Below, piece after piece: positions 54,998 through 64,000 of a stretch of 64,000 nucleotides of DNA. The position numbers and the translations under genes are program-made. The stretch covers positions 1 to 64,000 of the forward strand of contig DATKZI010000058.1 in assembly GCA_035528035.1 (NCBI GenBank), in the 5' to 3' direction. Source of the DNA: JABLTI01 sp035528035 (GTDB taxonomy: Archaea; Asgardarchaeota; Heimdallarchaeia; JABLTI01). Each line of letters begins with the position of its first letter. The first letter of the stretch is position 1. The notes under the pieces were generated by a model. It was given only the letters and a program-made list of their open reading frames with translations, had not been told where the DNA came from and ran no database searches.

Positions 54998-56245
54998 TTG
55001 GTAAAACAATATTGTGAAAGTTGCGGAGCAGAAGTAACAAACGATGGTAGCTTCTGTATATCTTGTGGTGCGAAAATAGAACAAAAGAAATTATATAGTG
55101 AACCTTTAAGATCCTCTTATTCAGAAGATATGCAAGGGGAAACGAAGGTATATAGTAGACCAAAAGAAAAAGAAGTAAAAACAAGACCCAAAAGAAAGGG
55201 ACTTATAGCTATCCCAATAATTCTAGCAATAATAATTATTCCCGTTATTACATTAACAACTATCTCATCAATTAAAACCGAATTAGGGACATTTACTTAT
55301 GAGGTACCAATGACTGTGGGTACAGCAGTTGATTTGAATGTAAATAACGATATAGGCTCAATTTCTATTTATTATGATGATACTCTAACTAATCTATTTG
55401 AATCAGTAATAACAGTTAAAGGCGGATTGAGAGCCTCACTTGATAATGCTGTTAATTTTAATCATGAAATAGTAGGAAATACTACTGTTATAACATTTAA
55501 CTTCCAGAATCCTTCAAGTAGTTTCTTGAATATGAAATCAATTAGTCATGAAATTGAAATTTATATTAATCCCCAAGCAATTGTTGATTTTAATGTTGAA
55601 AGCGATACAGGAAGCATTGACTGTTATGCAGAAAATTATGATAATGTAGTAATAGCCAATTTAGAATTCGCCTCCTCAACAGGTTCAATTGATTTTATAG
55701 CTGAAGATATGTTCAATCTAACAATAGGAGATGTAATCCTAGAAACAAGCACGGGTTCAATAGATTTTGATTTAAGTAGTTCAACAAATTCAAGCTTAAC
55801 TGCATTAGAATTAGCAACATCTACAGGATCAATTGATGTCGACCTAGGTACTTTTACATATTTGAACTGTTCAATAATAGACATTTATACTTCTACAGGT
55901 TCTATTGATATTGAATATACAAACATCATGTATTCAAATGATATTGAGTGGGAAGTCTCAACATCAACAGGTTCAATCTATCTTACTTTTGAACAAACAG
56001 TCATTCCTATAAAAAATATTACAATGGACTTTACATTGGAGACATCTACTGGAAGCATTGGAGTCGATTGTCATATTACAGCATCAATAGGTATTGAAAT
56101 GGAAGGAGCAACAAGTACCGGTAGTGTTGACCTACCAAATGGACACGATTATTATATATCACCAGATTTTGCTCTTAAAAGCAGTCAGTATTCATTCCAT
56201 ATGAGTACTTCTACCGGAAGTATAACTGGGAATGTGCAATATTGA
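54998..56245 (+). CDS. Zinc-ribbon, single-TM protein with STGSI beta-repeat domain (DUF4097-like)
   Basis: The 415-residue protein has a zinc ribbon at its N-terminus (YCESCGAEV and FCISCGAKI), a basic linker, one membrane helix (about 68-90) and a long outer domain. That domain repeats S-T-G-S-I-(D/G)-(V/F/I) at least eight times from about residue 200 to the end, spaced 25-35 residues, as in DUF4097-type beta-helices. The zinc ribbon faces the cytosol. A TTG start is used with a stable hairpin 25 bases upstream. Function unknown; such folds often sense envelope stress in bacteria, which is inference here. Confidence 0.75.
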   Translation: MVKQYCESCGAEVTNDGSFCISCGAKIEQKKLYSEPLRSSYSEDMQGETKVYSRPKEKEVKTRPKRKGLIAIPIILAIIIIPVITLTTISSIKTELGTFTYEVPMTVGTAVDLNVNNDIGSISIYYDDTLTNLFESVITVKGGLRASLDNAVNFNHEIVGNTTVITFNFQNPSSSFLNMKSISHEIEIYINPQAIVDFNVESDTGSIDCYAENYDNVVIANLEFASSTGSIDFIAEDMFNLTIGDVILETSTGSIDFDLSSSTNSSLTALELATSTGSIDVDLGTFTYLNCSIIDIYTSTGSIDIEYTNIMYSNDIEWEVSTSTGSIYLTFEQTVIPIKNITMDFTLETSTGSIGVDCHITASIGIEMEGATSTGSVDLPNGHDYYISPDFALKSSQYSFHMSTSTGSITGNVQY

Positions 56246-56246
56246 A

Positions 56247-56283
56247 GTGGTTTGAAGGAACCTTCCCTATTCCTTCAAATCAC
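56247..56283. terminator. Strong bidirectional terminator
   Basis: GTGGTTTGAAGGAA (56247-56260) pairs with TTCCTTCAAATCAC (56270-56283), fourteen pairs with one G-T, around a nine-base loop. It lies between the convergent STGSI and GH57 genes. Confidence 0.7.
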
Positions 56284-56304
56284 TCAAATTCATTTTTTAA
56301 AAGT

Positions 56305-57513
56305 TCATTTCTTCTCAAGAATACCAAAAATAGTATTCATTGCTTCATAAGCTTCTTTTTTACGTTCAGGTAAAGGTGCCCACCCACGGGGATCGCTGTT
56401 CTCCATAATCCTCAAAAAGGGTTCAAGTTTTGTTAGTAATTCCTTTGACCAACCTCGAATACGAAGTTGTGCATAGATTTCATCAGCTCTTCTTAGGAAT
56501 TCCTTATTATCCTCGCTATCAGTCCAAATTCGGAATGATTTGTCAGGCGACCAAGCACCAGTGCAAATATATTTTGGTTCAACATGCCAATCTTCATTAG
56601 GTATTTGTGTTGGAGAAGTAGTTGCAATGTTATTTTCTTTTAATTTCTGAAGAAAATCAATCAATGTTTTAGGAGCAGCTGGCGTAGGTCCCATACCTCT
56701 ATAACCAAAAAATTCTATATCGCTAGCATATAAAGGTAGAATTTTCGTTTTGACCTTAAGAATAGATTTCAAATGAGTTTTAGCATTATAGATAGGCACA
56801 TTACCACCAACAGCAAATTGGGTAGAATATGTCCAACTTACTGCAGAAAGATAAATCTTCATTGTTTCAGTATCACTTAGAATCGCTCTTTGCAACGGGT
56901 CGATTTGTTCAGCATTAGCTATTTCCATAGATTTTTTTGCATGAAGATAACTGAATAATTTTCTCAATCCTTTAGCCCAAAAGGCATCCACTACTTCTTC
57001 AGTGAGTGTTTGATTTCGACACTCGAAAGGATTCCTATCGTTGCCAAAGTGTTGGGCTAATGAAAAGTGTTCATAATCAACTGCAGCCCATTCGATACCT
57101 AGATTTTTTATTTGAGATAATACAGAAGGACTTACAGCTAATTCTGGAGGCCATATACCTTTAGGTTTTTTACCAAATATCTTATTGATATAATTTATAT
57201 GGTCCTCTAGCTGGATTTTTACTCGCTCACGAGGAAGCAGAGGGAGAATTGGGTGACTATAACCACACCCAAGCATCTCAACAATATTATCTTTCACAAG
57301 AGCTTTAATTCTATCAATTAGCTCAGGATTATTTTTTATTAAATATTCGATCGTATGACCTGTGATATTGAAACAAATAGTTCCATTACGCCAATTCTCG
57401 ATTGCACTAACCATTGGTTCGTAGGAGAGTTTGACAACAGTAGGAAGTTCTTTTCTTGGTATTTCTGCATAATCAGTATTCCAATGAAGAATTATACTAA
57501 CATTTTCTGTCAA
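56305..57513 (-). CDS. Glycoside hydrolase family 57 (GH57) enzyme
   Basis: The 402-residue protein shows the GH57 regions in order: an altered first motif LHWNTDYAEIP, CGYSHPILPLL (about 83-93), GIWPPELAVSP with the putative nucleophile E124, and YASDIEFFGYRG with the putative acid/base D265. GH57 covers alpha-amylases, glucanotransferases, branching enzymes and galactosidases; the substrate here is not clear. A GGAGGT site overlaps the stop of the upstream MFS gene and fixes the TTG start at 57513. Translational coupling with the MFS transporter suggests a sugar uptake and processing unit. Confidence 0.85.
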   Translation of the reverse strand: MTENVSIILHWNTDYAEIPRKELPTVVKLSYEPMVSAIENWRNGTICFNITGHTIEYLIKNNPELIDRIKALVKDNIVEMLGCGYSHPILPLLPRERVKIQLEDHINYINKIFGKKPKGIWPPELAVSPSVLSQIKNLGIEWAAVDYEHFSLAQHFGNDRNPFECRNQTLTEEVVDAFWAKGLRKLFSYLHAKKSMEIANAEQIDPLQRAILSDTETMKIYLSAVSWTYSTQFAVGGNVPIYNAKTHLKSILKVKTKILPLYASDIEFFGYRGMGPTPAAPKTLIDFLQKLKENNIATTSPTQIPNEDWHVEPKYICTGAWSPDKSFRIWTDSEDNKEFLRRADEIYAQLRIRGWSKELLTKLEPFLRIMENSDPRGWAPLPERKKEAYEAMNTIFGILEKK

Positions 57514-57517
57514 GTAA

Positions 57518-59059
57518 TTAACCTCCTTTTATTTCGTCAGAGTCATCTTCTAATTTTCCAGAATTTGTAATATCAGCTGTTGTTTCCTTTTTATGAATCT
57601 TTGACAATCTATCAAGCATTTTTTGTTTAGCTATTTCTCTGTCTTTTGGATAGGTTAAGTAAACAAAAGTATAACAAATAAGACAAATAGTCCAAGGTAC
57701 AACAGTAGCAATCAGCATGGCATAACCTAATGCTTGAACGTTATTTACCACACCAGCAGGAGTAATATTTAGCGCTTTATCATAACCAAAAACATGGTCA
57801 GCCAGTAATCCTACAATTAGTGTTCCCGTTGCAGCAATACTTCCTTCAAATAAACGATCCACAGAAAAAGCAGTTCCTCGAATTTCAGGTTCAAATAATT
57901 CACTAAAGATAGGATTATTAGTTGCTGGTGCACTCCAGCTGATCATAAATCCTGTGAGAATACCTACTCCTATAAATAGAAAAAGTAGCTTATTAGGTAA
58001 GCCTAAATCTAGTGCAAGATAATTGGGGATGATAAGATAATTAGGTATTATCAAGAAAAGGATGAACATCATTGGTATACCTGAAAAGACAGATATTTGC
58101 GCCATTAGAATTCTTCCTTTATTTGAATTCCACTTCGCTGCTCTATCACCGATGAATCCACCAAAAAGATTTCCAAAAGCAGCACCAATAGCAACCACAG
58201 CAAAAGCTATACCCGCCATAAAGGCATCCACACCCATTGTTTGTAACCATAAGATCATAAAGAGTATGGAATTCCAAGGAATAGACCCAGCAACACCTTG
58301 AGCAACAATTAGCATAAAGGTTTTATTTGAGAGAATTCGTCCATAATCAGCAAATTTTACTGTTCGCTTTTCTTCCAATTTTTCTTTCTTAAGTGCTTCA
58401 TATTCTTTTTCAGATTGACCACGTGCGGGATCCTTGCCAAAGATAACCACAGCAATACCTAAAAGAATACTAAAAATACCAAGAGAAACAAACACAAATC
58501 TCCAACCTTCATAACCAAGGATTGTTTTATCACCAAGAAGTGTTGCATATAATGTTCCAACTATAGCTCCTAAAACTGTTGTCAAACCCAATACACCAAA
58601 AGCTTTACCTCGTTTTGCTTGTGGGAAATAATCAGCAATCAATGATTGTGTTGTGGGAACAATTACTGCTAAACCTAACCCAGTAAAAGCTCGAACAAAT
58701 AACATTCCCCAAAAAGTGTTGAGAAAAGCTAAAATTATTGTAAATGCTCCCCATACAAAGCAACCAATAGAGAGGATTAATTTTCTGGAGAACTTGTCAG
58801 ATAACCAACCCCATAATGGACTGCTCACAGCTTGCAATAATGCTCTTGCTGTAGTAATCGCTCCTAAACTTGAAGCATCAGTTAAACTTAATGAAACAGC
58901 AATGGGATCGTACATTGAGGAAAGAACTTGAGCATCAGCTTGATCGATTATATTTGCAGTATTGATTAATGCTTGAGTTGAAGTACGTTCACGTCTAAAC
59001 TCTTTATCTTCTTCAAAAGCAAAGTCATCTTCTTTTTCATCATCGATTTCTTTTGTCAC
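57518..59059 (-). CDS. Major facilitator superfamily transporter
   Basis: Twelve membrane helices are predicted. Loop 2-3 carries GWLSDKFSRKLIL, the classic MFS A motif (G-x-x-x-D-x-x-x-R-(R/K)), and the second half has the equivalent GGFIGDRAAKW. The N-terminal 35 residues are acidic and cytosolic. A GTG at 59059 is preferred because GGTG lies six bases upstream; the frame extends four codons further to a TTG at 59071. It sits four bases before the GH57 gene, and the two look like one operon. The transported compound may be a sugar or sugar phosphate. Confidence 0.85.
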   Translation of the reverse strand: MTKEIDDEKEDDFAFEEDKEFRRERTSTQALINTANIIDQADAQVLSSMYDPIAVSLSLTDASSLGAITTARALLQAVSSPLWGWLSDKFSRKLILSIGCFVWGAFTIILAFLNTFWGMLFVRAFTGLGLAVIVPTTQSLIADYFPQAKRGKAFGVLGLTTVLGAIVGTLYATLLGDKTILGYEGWRFVFVSLGIFSILLGIAVVIFGKDPARGQSEKEYEALKKEKLEEKRTVKFADYGRILSNKTFMLIVAQGVAGSIPWNSILFMILWLQTMGVDAFMAGIAFAVVAIGAAFGNLFGGFIGDRAAKWNSNKGRILMAQISVFSGIPMMFILFLIIPNYLIIPNYLALDLGLPNKLLFLFIGVGILTGFMISWSAPATNNPIFSELFEPEIRGTAFSVDRLFEGSIAATGTLIVGLLADHVFGYDKALNITPAGVVNNVQALGYAMLIATVVPWTICLICYTFVYLTYPKDREIAKQKMLDRLSKIHKKETTADITNSGKLEDDSDEIKGG

Positions 59060-59211
59060 GATAAACACCAAGAGATGAGTAATTTAATAATTAATCTGGA
59101 ATAATTTAACTACAAACTATTTAAGCTCTCTGCTAAATTTAAAGCTATTTTCAAACGTTTTAGAAATGAATATATTAGATAAGCAATCAGAATATTGTAT
59201 GTGGTAAATAT

Positions 59212-60156
59212 ATGAGAAAAATCGCCATAAAACAAGTCTTGCTATTCGCATTTATACTATGTCTTACAACAAACCTATTTTTACTAAATGCAAAAGCGCT
59301 AAGTAATAATACAAATGTTACTCTGGCAACCCAGTCAACACAACAGCTAAAGGTATATGATTTTCCTCAATATGGTAAACCAATTTATGCTAATTACACT
59401 ATTTTAAATATCACAGTACAATTACTCGGTTCTCAAGCAGATCTCTCACAAGTTAACTCCTATTATTCAGTTGATCTTATAAATTGGACCAGAATTGAAT
59501 TTACTAAGATTTTAACAATAACAGATGAGAATGTCTTGTTCAGTGGAGCATTGGGACCTTTTGCCTACGATGGTGAATATTATCTGAAAATAAATGCTTC
59601 CCGGATTGTTGAGACAGCTAAACTTACTTTTCGATTTACTGTTCAGCCAGTTAATGGTATCGTTTTTATTGATTTTTCATACAGATTTAAAACATTAAGT
59701 GATACAAATCAATATGCTGATGTTTTTATTAATGTCTTGGGATTAGATATCAAACTCGGTTCTGTTTATGTTTCCTCTGACCAACAGGTAGAAGGGGAAA
59801 ACCCTTACAAGATGAATCTAATTGCTGATTCAAACCTAACCTATAGAACTTCTATAGGACCAACAAACAGATGGAATAAATTCTTCATTATCACATTTTC
59901 AGCAAATACTTCTTCAAATGTAAAATTCAGTAGTAATGATTTCTATTTATTAAAAGAAACAACAAATTATGTTCCGGAGAAATTCTGGACTGGAAAATTT
60001 CCAGCAATAGTTGTGAGTGTAGTAATTTTTGGTTCTATGACAACAGCATTTATAATGTCAAAACGAAAACCGCCTAGAAAGTTTCAGAGTTTAGATAATG
60101 ACCTGAAGAAAAAAAATACCAAAAAAGAAGATAAAGAAGAGGAAGAGAAATTATAA
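59212..60156 (+). CDS. Secreted, C-terminally anchored protein of unknown function
   Basis: The 314-residue protein has a signal peptide (about 9-29), a beta-rich outer part of about 230 residues with many N-glycosylation-type sequons (NTNVT, NYTILN, NLT), one membrane helix (about 266-285) and a very basic/acidic tail (KKKNTKKEDKEEEE). No family is recognised. It ends three bases before the convergent purA gene and begins just after TATA-like sequence. Confidence 0.65.
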   Translation: MRKIAIKQVLLFAFILCLTTNLFLLNAKALSNNTNVTLATQSTQQLKVYDFPQYGKPIYANYTILNITVQLLGSQADLSQVNSYYSVDLINWTRIEFTKILTITDENVLFSGALGPFAYDGEYYLKINASRIVETAKLTFRFTVQPVNGIVFIDFSYRFKTLSDTNQYADVFINVLGLDIKLGSVYVSSDQQVEGENPYKMNLIADSNLTYRTSIGPTNRWNKFFIITFSANTSSNVKFSSNDFYLLKETTNYVPEKFWTGKFPAIVVSVVIFGSMTTAFIMSKRKPPRKFQSLDNDLKKKNTKKEDKEEEEKL

Positions 60157-60159
60157 TTT

Positions 60160-61164
60160 CTACTTCTTAATAACAATTAGAGCTTCAGCTTCTGGTCCCG
60201 TACCAATCAATGTTACTGGAACACCTGTCTCTTTTTCAATATTGGCAATAAATTCGAGAGCTCCTTTTGAGAGTTTATCTTTGGAATTAGCACCTTTGAT
60301 TTCGGGGAAGAGGATATCCAATTTTGTTAAAGCTATTTGTGTAGCACCATTTAATCGAATCGCTTTTCTTGCAATATCAAAATCAATGGGTGCTGATCTT
60401 CGTGCTCGTCCGGTTACAGTGCCAAATTCAGCCCACCCTCTTTTCATCGTTTCCTCTTCAGAAAGAGTTCCAGGCATAGGTCCCTCGCCAACACGAGTCA
60501 TGAAAGCTTTGAAAACAACAATTACTTCATCAACTTTTGTAGGTCCAATTCCAACATCAGAGCAAATTTGAGGAGCTGAAACATCTTTACTAGTTACATA
60601 CGGGTAAGTTCCATGGAAGAGTGATAGCATTGTTCCTTGAGTTCCTTCAAGAACAACATTCTTTCCAGCATTTATTGCTTCATTGATTTCTTTTGAGACA
60701 TCAGTGAGATAGGATTGTAATTCGGGAATATCTTTTGCTAACTTTAGCGACCTACGAGCACGATCTTCATTTGCTGGACCACATCCTGAACCTGTGCTAC
60801 CGATTTTTTCGCTCAAATGTTTGTCTTTCTTATCCAATTCCCTATGCTGTTTCTCTATAATCCCCGCTTGAAAATCAATACCAATTCGGTCCTTGCAACC
60901 TGTTTCTTCAATTTCTTTGAGGAAAACATCAGGATCAACAAGAACACCTGCACCAATCAATAAACGAGATTTCTTGCTAATGAAACCACTTGGAATCATC
61001 CGCAAACCAAATTTCTTCCCTTCGAAGATAACTGTGTGACCAGCATTGGTTCCCACACCACCACGGGCAATAATAGCAGGATCCTCTGAATAAGCAATAT
61101 AGCTAATAATTTTGCCTTTTCCTTCGTCTCCCCAAAAGCCTCCTACAATAATTGTTGTTGTCAT
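60160..61164 (-). CDS. purA: Adenylosuccinate synthetase (archaeal short form)
   Basis: The GTP-binding loop GGFWGDEGKGK (8-18) opens the protein. GGVGTNAGHTV, STGSGCGPANEDRA, VLEGTQGTMLS and GTVTGRARR (IMP site) follow in standard order. PurA joins IMP and aspartate with GTP to make adenylosuccinate, the first step to AMP. At 334 residues it matches the short archaeal enzymes, which lack about 100 residues of the bacterial form. Confidence 0.95.
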   Translation of the reverse strand: MTTTIIVGGFWGDEGKGKIISYIAYSEDPAIIARGGVGTNAGHTVIFEGKKFGLRMIPSGFISKKSRLLIGAGVLVDPDVFLKEIEETGCKDRIGIDFQAGIIEKQHRELDKKDKHLSEKIGSTGSGCGPANEDRARRSLKLAKDIPELQSYLTDVSKEINEAINAGKNVVLEGTQGTMLSLFHGTYPYVTSKDVSAPQICSDVGIGPTKVDEVIVVFKAFMTRVGEGPMPGTLSEEETMKRGWAEFGTVTGRARRSAPIDFDIARKAIRLNGATQIALTKLDILFPEIKGANSKDKLSKGALEFIANIEKETGVPVTLIGTGPEAEALIVIKK

Positions 61165-61416
61165 TGTTATCGAGTGATTGTCTAGTCTTAATTATTAAAG
61201 TCCTATTGTTAACATGATAATGATAATTACATGAATTATGATTAACAGAATGCAGTTGTCTTTTCTTTATAAAGAATTTAGGCAAACGAAAGATTAATAA
61301 TCCACTCATGAACGAAAGAATAATCTAAGGTTTAAGTGAGTCTGTTACCGGTCTTTCCGAATGACGATTCTTTGAGTTTCCTCACTAAAAATCAAAAAGA
61401 AAAATTACCAATAAAG

Positions 61417-62874
61417 ATGATTAAAATGTCACCGATTGTTCCTAAGAAAATTGCTGAGAATATCTATGAAATTCCTAAAAATGAGAAAAGTTACATGAAA
61501 GTACCTGCAAGAATTTTCGCAGATGATAAACTAATAAAAGGAATGGAAGAGAAAATGTTCATTCAAGCGACCCATGTTGCTTGGCTACCTGGTATTTATA
61601 AGAATTCTTTAGTCTTACCTGATGGTCACATGGGGTATGGTTTCCCAATTGGTGGTGTAGCTGCTACTGATTATCAGGATGGTGTTGTTAGCCCAGGTGG
61701 CGTAGGTTATGATATTAATTGTGGTGTGCGTTTAGTAAGAACCAATCTAAAAAAGAATGAAGTAGTACCTCACGCTAAGAAATTGTCTGAAGAATTATAT
61801 GATAATGTTCCCGCAGGAGTAGGATCCAAAGCTAAAATTCATCTCTCTCGCAAGGAACTAAATGAACTGCTTATTGAAGGAGCAAAATATTGTGTAAAGC
61901 GAGGTCTTGGCTGGGAAGAGGATATTGAATATTGTGAAGAAAATGGTGCAATGGCTAATGCTGATCCTTCAGCTGTTTCAGAGCGAGCTATTTCTCGAGG
62001 AATGCCTCAAGCAGGCAGTCTTGGAAGTGGAAACCATTTCTTAGAGATTCAATATGTTGATCAAATCTATGATGAGGCATTAGCAAAAGCTATGGGAATA
62101 ATTGAAAAAGACCAAATTTTGGTTATGATCCATACAGGCAGCAGAGGATTAGGTCATGAAATTTGTGGAGATTATCTAAGACAAGTAGAACAGAAAATGC
62201 CTCAATATAATCTAAATCCACCTGATCGTGAATTAGCATGCGTGCCAACTCAAAGTGAAGATGGACAAAATTACCTGAAAGCAATGGCATGTGGAGCAAA
62301 CTTTGCTTGGGGAAACAGACAGATGATCCTACATTGGGTTAGAGAAACATTCGAGAAACGATTTGGACGATCAGCTGAAGAGCTAGACATGCATTTGATC
62401 TATGATGTAGCACATAATATCGCCAAAAAAGAAGAGCATACGATCGATGGTAAAAAACGAACAGTAATAACCCATCGAAAAGGAGCTACTCGAGCGTTTC
62501 CTGCAGGTCATTCAGAAGTTCCACAGAAATATCGTTCAATTGGTCAACCAGTTATTTTACCAGGTAGTATGGGAACATCCTCTTATGTTTTAATAGGTCA
62601 ACCAAAAGGAATGGAAATTAGCTTTGGTAGCACTGCACATGGAGCTGGTCGAGTACTAAGTAGAAGTGGTGCTTTGAAAAAATTCTGGGGTGCTACAGTA
62701 ACTGATGAGCTCAAAAGTAAAGGTATTTACATTAAAGCAACAAATCCTAAAATTATTGCTGAGGAAGCCCCCGGGGTTTACAAAGACATTGATGCTGTTG
62801 CAACTGTTAGTCACAATTTAGGTATTGGTAAGAAAGTCGTTCGTCTAAAACCAATAGCAGTAGTTAAAGGTTAG
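61417..62874 (+). CDS. rtcB: RNA-splicing ligase RtcB
   Basis: All RtcB motifs are present: DGHMGYGFPIGG, GGVGYDINCGVR with the metal-binding cysteine, GSLGSGNHFLEI, MIHTGSRGLGHEI, HRKGATRAFPAGH with the guanylylated histidine, and GSMGTSSYVL. RtcB joins 2',3'-cyclic phosphate and 5'-OH ends in tRNA splicing. The frame is open upstream to a GTG at 61336, but with the ATG at 61417 the active-site cysteine is residue 102, close to the known archaeal position near 98, which argues for this start. There is no intein and no archease gene next to it. Confidence 0.92.
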   Translation: MIKMSPIVPKKIAENIYEIPKNEKSYMKVPARIFADDKLIKGMEEKMFIQATHVAWLPGIYKNSLVLPDGHMGYGFPIGGVAATDYQDGVVSPGGVGYDINCGVRLVRTNLKKNEVVPHAKKLSEELYDNVPAGVGSKAKIHLSRKELNELLIEGAKYCVKRGLGWEEDIEYCEENGAMANADPSAVSERAISRGMPQAGSLGSGNHFLEIQYVDQIYDEALAKAMGIIEKDQILVMIHTGSRGLGHEICGDYLRQVEQKMPQYNLNPPDRELACVPTQSEDGQNYLKAMACGANFAWGNRQMILHWVRETFEKRFGRSAEELDMHLIYDVAHNIAKKEEHTIDGKKRTVITHRKGATRAFPAGHSEVPQKYRSIGQPVILPGSMGTSSYVLIGQPKGMEISFGSTAHGAGRVLSRSGALKKFWGATVTDELKSKGIYIKATNPKIIAEEAPGVYKDIDAVATVSHNLGIGKKVVRLKPIAVVKG

Positions 62875-62968
62875 ACCTTTCTTTCCTTCTTTTTTTTATT
62901 TTAGAGTAATGCAAACTCTTTTTCTTTTAAACTAAAATTGTTCATTATAATTCTAGGAGTTATTCATT

Positions 62969-63586
62969 TTGCCTACAATAATTCATCATACACCACTCTA
63001 TAATTTTATGTGGTTTATAGATAGATATGGGTCTCATTTTGAGAAGAAGGTATTAGACTGTGGTGCTGGAGGAAATTTACCACCATTAATAACGTTTCAT
63101 GAATTTGGATTCGAGACTTATGGAATAGATATATCAAAAGAGCAAATAAACAAGGCAAACAATTATTTCCGAAGTAAAAATGTTAATTTAACAATCATCA
63201 ATGGAGATATGCGAGAAATACCATTTGAAAATGATTCTTTTAGTTTTGCTTATAGTTATAATACAATCTTTCATCTAACCAAAAAGGAAATGAAGCTTTC
63301 AATAAATGAAATGAGACGAGTATTGAAAATAGGGGGATTTCTGTATGTTAATTTTATGTCTATTGAAGATGATTTAAGCAAGGAAGGGGAAGAACAAGCA
63401 CCAGGTGAAATTTTACTCTTAGAAAATGGCGAATCTATACTACATACATTCTTACAAGATGAGGAAGTTGCCTACTTTCTAGAAGGTTTTGAAATTCTTT
63501 CACAAGAAAAAAGATATGTTAAACGACCTGTTCATTGGAAAGATTACACTGCTTGTTATTTTGATATCATCGCACGTAAAATTTAA
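62969..63586 (+). CDS. SAM-dependent methyltransferase (class I)
   Basis: The 205-residue protein has motif I KVLDCGAGGNLPPL (about 28-41), an acidic motif II (YGIDISKEQI), motif III (NGDMREIPFENDSFSFAYS) and NEMRRVLKIGGFLYVNF (motif IV/V). The substrate is unknown. The start is a TTG with AGGAGT seven bases upstream, which decides it over later codons. It is downstream of rtcB by about 95 bases. Confidence 0.8.
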   Translation: MPTIIHHTPLYNFMWFIDRYGSHFEKKVLDCGAGGNLPPLITFHEFGFETYGIDISKEQINKANNYFRSKNVNLTIINGDMREIPFENDSFSFAYSYNTIFHLTKKEMKLSINEMRRVLKIGGFLYVNFMSIEDDLSKEGEEQAPGEILLLENGESILHTFLQDEEVAYFLEGFEILSQEKRYVKRPVHWKDYTACYFDIIARKI

Positions 63587-63690
63587 TCAAAGATAGATTC
63601 CTAAACTAAAACAATTTCCGATTTATAAATATTTAAATTGAGATAACGCATTAGCATTTTAGGAATTATCTTTTTAGGAGTAAAAATAAC

Positions 63691-64000
63691 TTGTATGATA
63701 CTCAAAATAGATTTTGTAAATTTTGTGGAGAACAAGTACAGTATTTGCCAGAATTCAATGATTATTATTGCCAAGGATGTCACTCATATCAAACACATGC
63801 AGACGCGATAGAAGCAAGTGGAAAGAAAGCACCTGCCTATCAAATTGATCCTAATCCACCACCATTAGCACCACCAATGCTTCCCCCCGCTTGGAAAAAT
63901 AACATACCAATGTTTCGACATAGGGAATATCTTGTTATACAAGCAATATTTAGTTGGGGAGCAAAATATACTATCTATAATGTTACTGGGCAGAAAATGG
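63691..64000 (+). CDS. Zinc-ribbon plus LURP-one/scramblase-like protein (3' truncated)
   Basis: The frame starts at a TTG after TTAGGAG and runs off the window end. It encodes a zinc ribbon (FCKFCG and YCQGCH), a Pro-rich linker (PNPPPLAPPMLPP) and the start of a beta domain (FRHREYLVIQAIFSWGAKYT, then IYNVTGQKM). The last part matches the opening of LURP-one-related/Tubby-type phospholipid-scramblase-like folds. The 103 visible codons hold no disruption. The function is inferred: membrane or lipid association. Confidence 0.6.
   Translation, partial: MYDTQNRFCKFCGEQVQYLPEFNDYYCQGCHSYQTHADAIEASGKKAPAYQIDPNPPPLAPPMLPPAWKNNIPMFRHREYLVIQAIFSWGAKYTIYNVTGQKM

Noticed and set aside
61336..61416. 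GTG start of RtcB at 61336.
   Set aside because: It adds 27 residues not seen in the family and moves the active-site cysteine to about residue 129 instead of near 100.

Overview
The window is an A+T-rich stretch of chromosome that most likely comes from an Asgard (Promethearchaeota) archaeon. Archaeal core genes are present: a membrane-anchored LonB protease, an Nre-family DNA repair protein with a PCNA-binding tail, a short archaeal-type adenylosuccinate synthetase, RtcB, and a four-subunit PorGDAB-type 2-oxoacid:ferredoxin oxidoreductase. These sit beside Asgard-typical genes: a complete Rab/Ras-like GTPase, the remains of an Arf-like GTPase, many zinc-ribbon proteins, and a large set of secreted, membrane-anchored beta-propeller proteins (LVIVD-type and FG-GAP-like repeats). 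The Asgard lineage cannot be decided from this window. I saw no rRNA, tRNA, CRISPR array or insertion sequence.

Layout. 1-8 kb: a 5'-truncated FG-GAP-like surface protein, a phytoene-desaturase-like oxidoreductase, a decayed acyltransferase fragment, a Pycsar-effector-like membrane protein, an alpha/alpha-toroid protein and a large LVIVD protein. 8-13.5 kb: an alpha/beta hydrolase, two small proteins, two tandem P-loop kinases, and a DegV/FakB-like protein convergent with a PlsY acyltransferase. 13.5-22 kb: a membrane propeller protein with a cytosolic winged-helix and RING-like tail, a seven-repeat propeller, an HTH regulator divergent from an ABC exporter, a nucleotidyltransferase-fold protein and an unknown protein. 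22-27 kb: a Cys-tailed zinc-ribbon protein, a surface protein with a structured leader, a 20-codon ORF, an HTH regulator with two palindromic operators, three tandem TIGR04076 genes and a TatD hydrolase. 27-33.5 kb: two very large propeller proteins and a DMT transporter. 33.6-39.2 kb: the GTPase pseudogene, a TauE-type exporter, the por operon and a 44-aa membrane protein. 39-46.7 kb: the Rab-like GTPase, a tandem USP, an APC permease, a coiled-coil protein, a VWA protein and Nre. 46.7-51.4 kb: a membrane protein and two duplicated peptide-type solute-binding proteins. 51.7-64 kb: LonB, an AmmeMemoRadiSam-type radical SAM enzyme, an STGSI-repeat protein, a GH57/MFS pair, a secreted protein, PurA, RtcB, a methyltransferase and a partial LURP-one/scramblase-like gene.

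The points most worth a second look are: (1) DegV/FakB next to PlsY, which together suggest bacterial-style use of acyl-phosphate for phospholipids in an archaeon; (2) a transmembrane beta-propeller protein with a cytosolic winged-helix plus RING-like module; (3) an Arf-like GTPase reading frame cut by two TAA codons, one exactly at the catalytic glutamine; (4) a full-length solute-binding protein whose only plausible start is AUU; (5) a PycTM-like protein without a visible cyclase; (6) paired palindromic operators and structured leaders.
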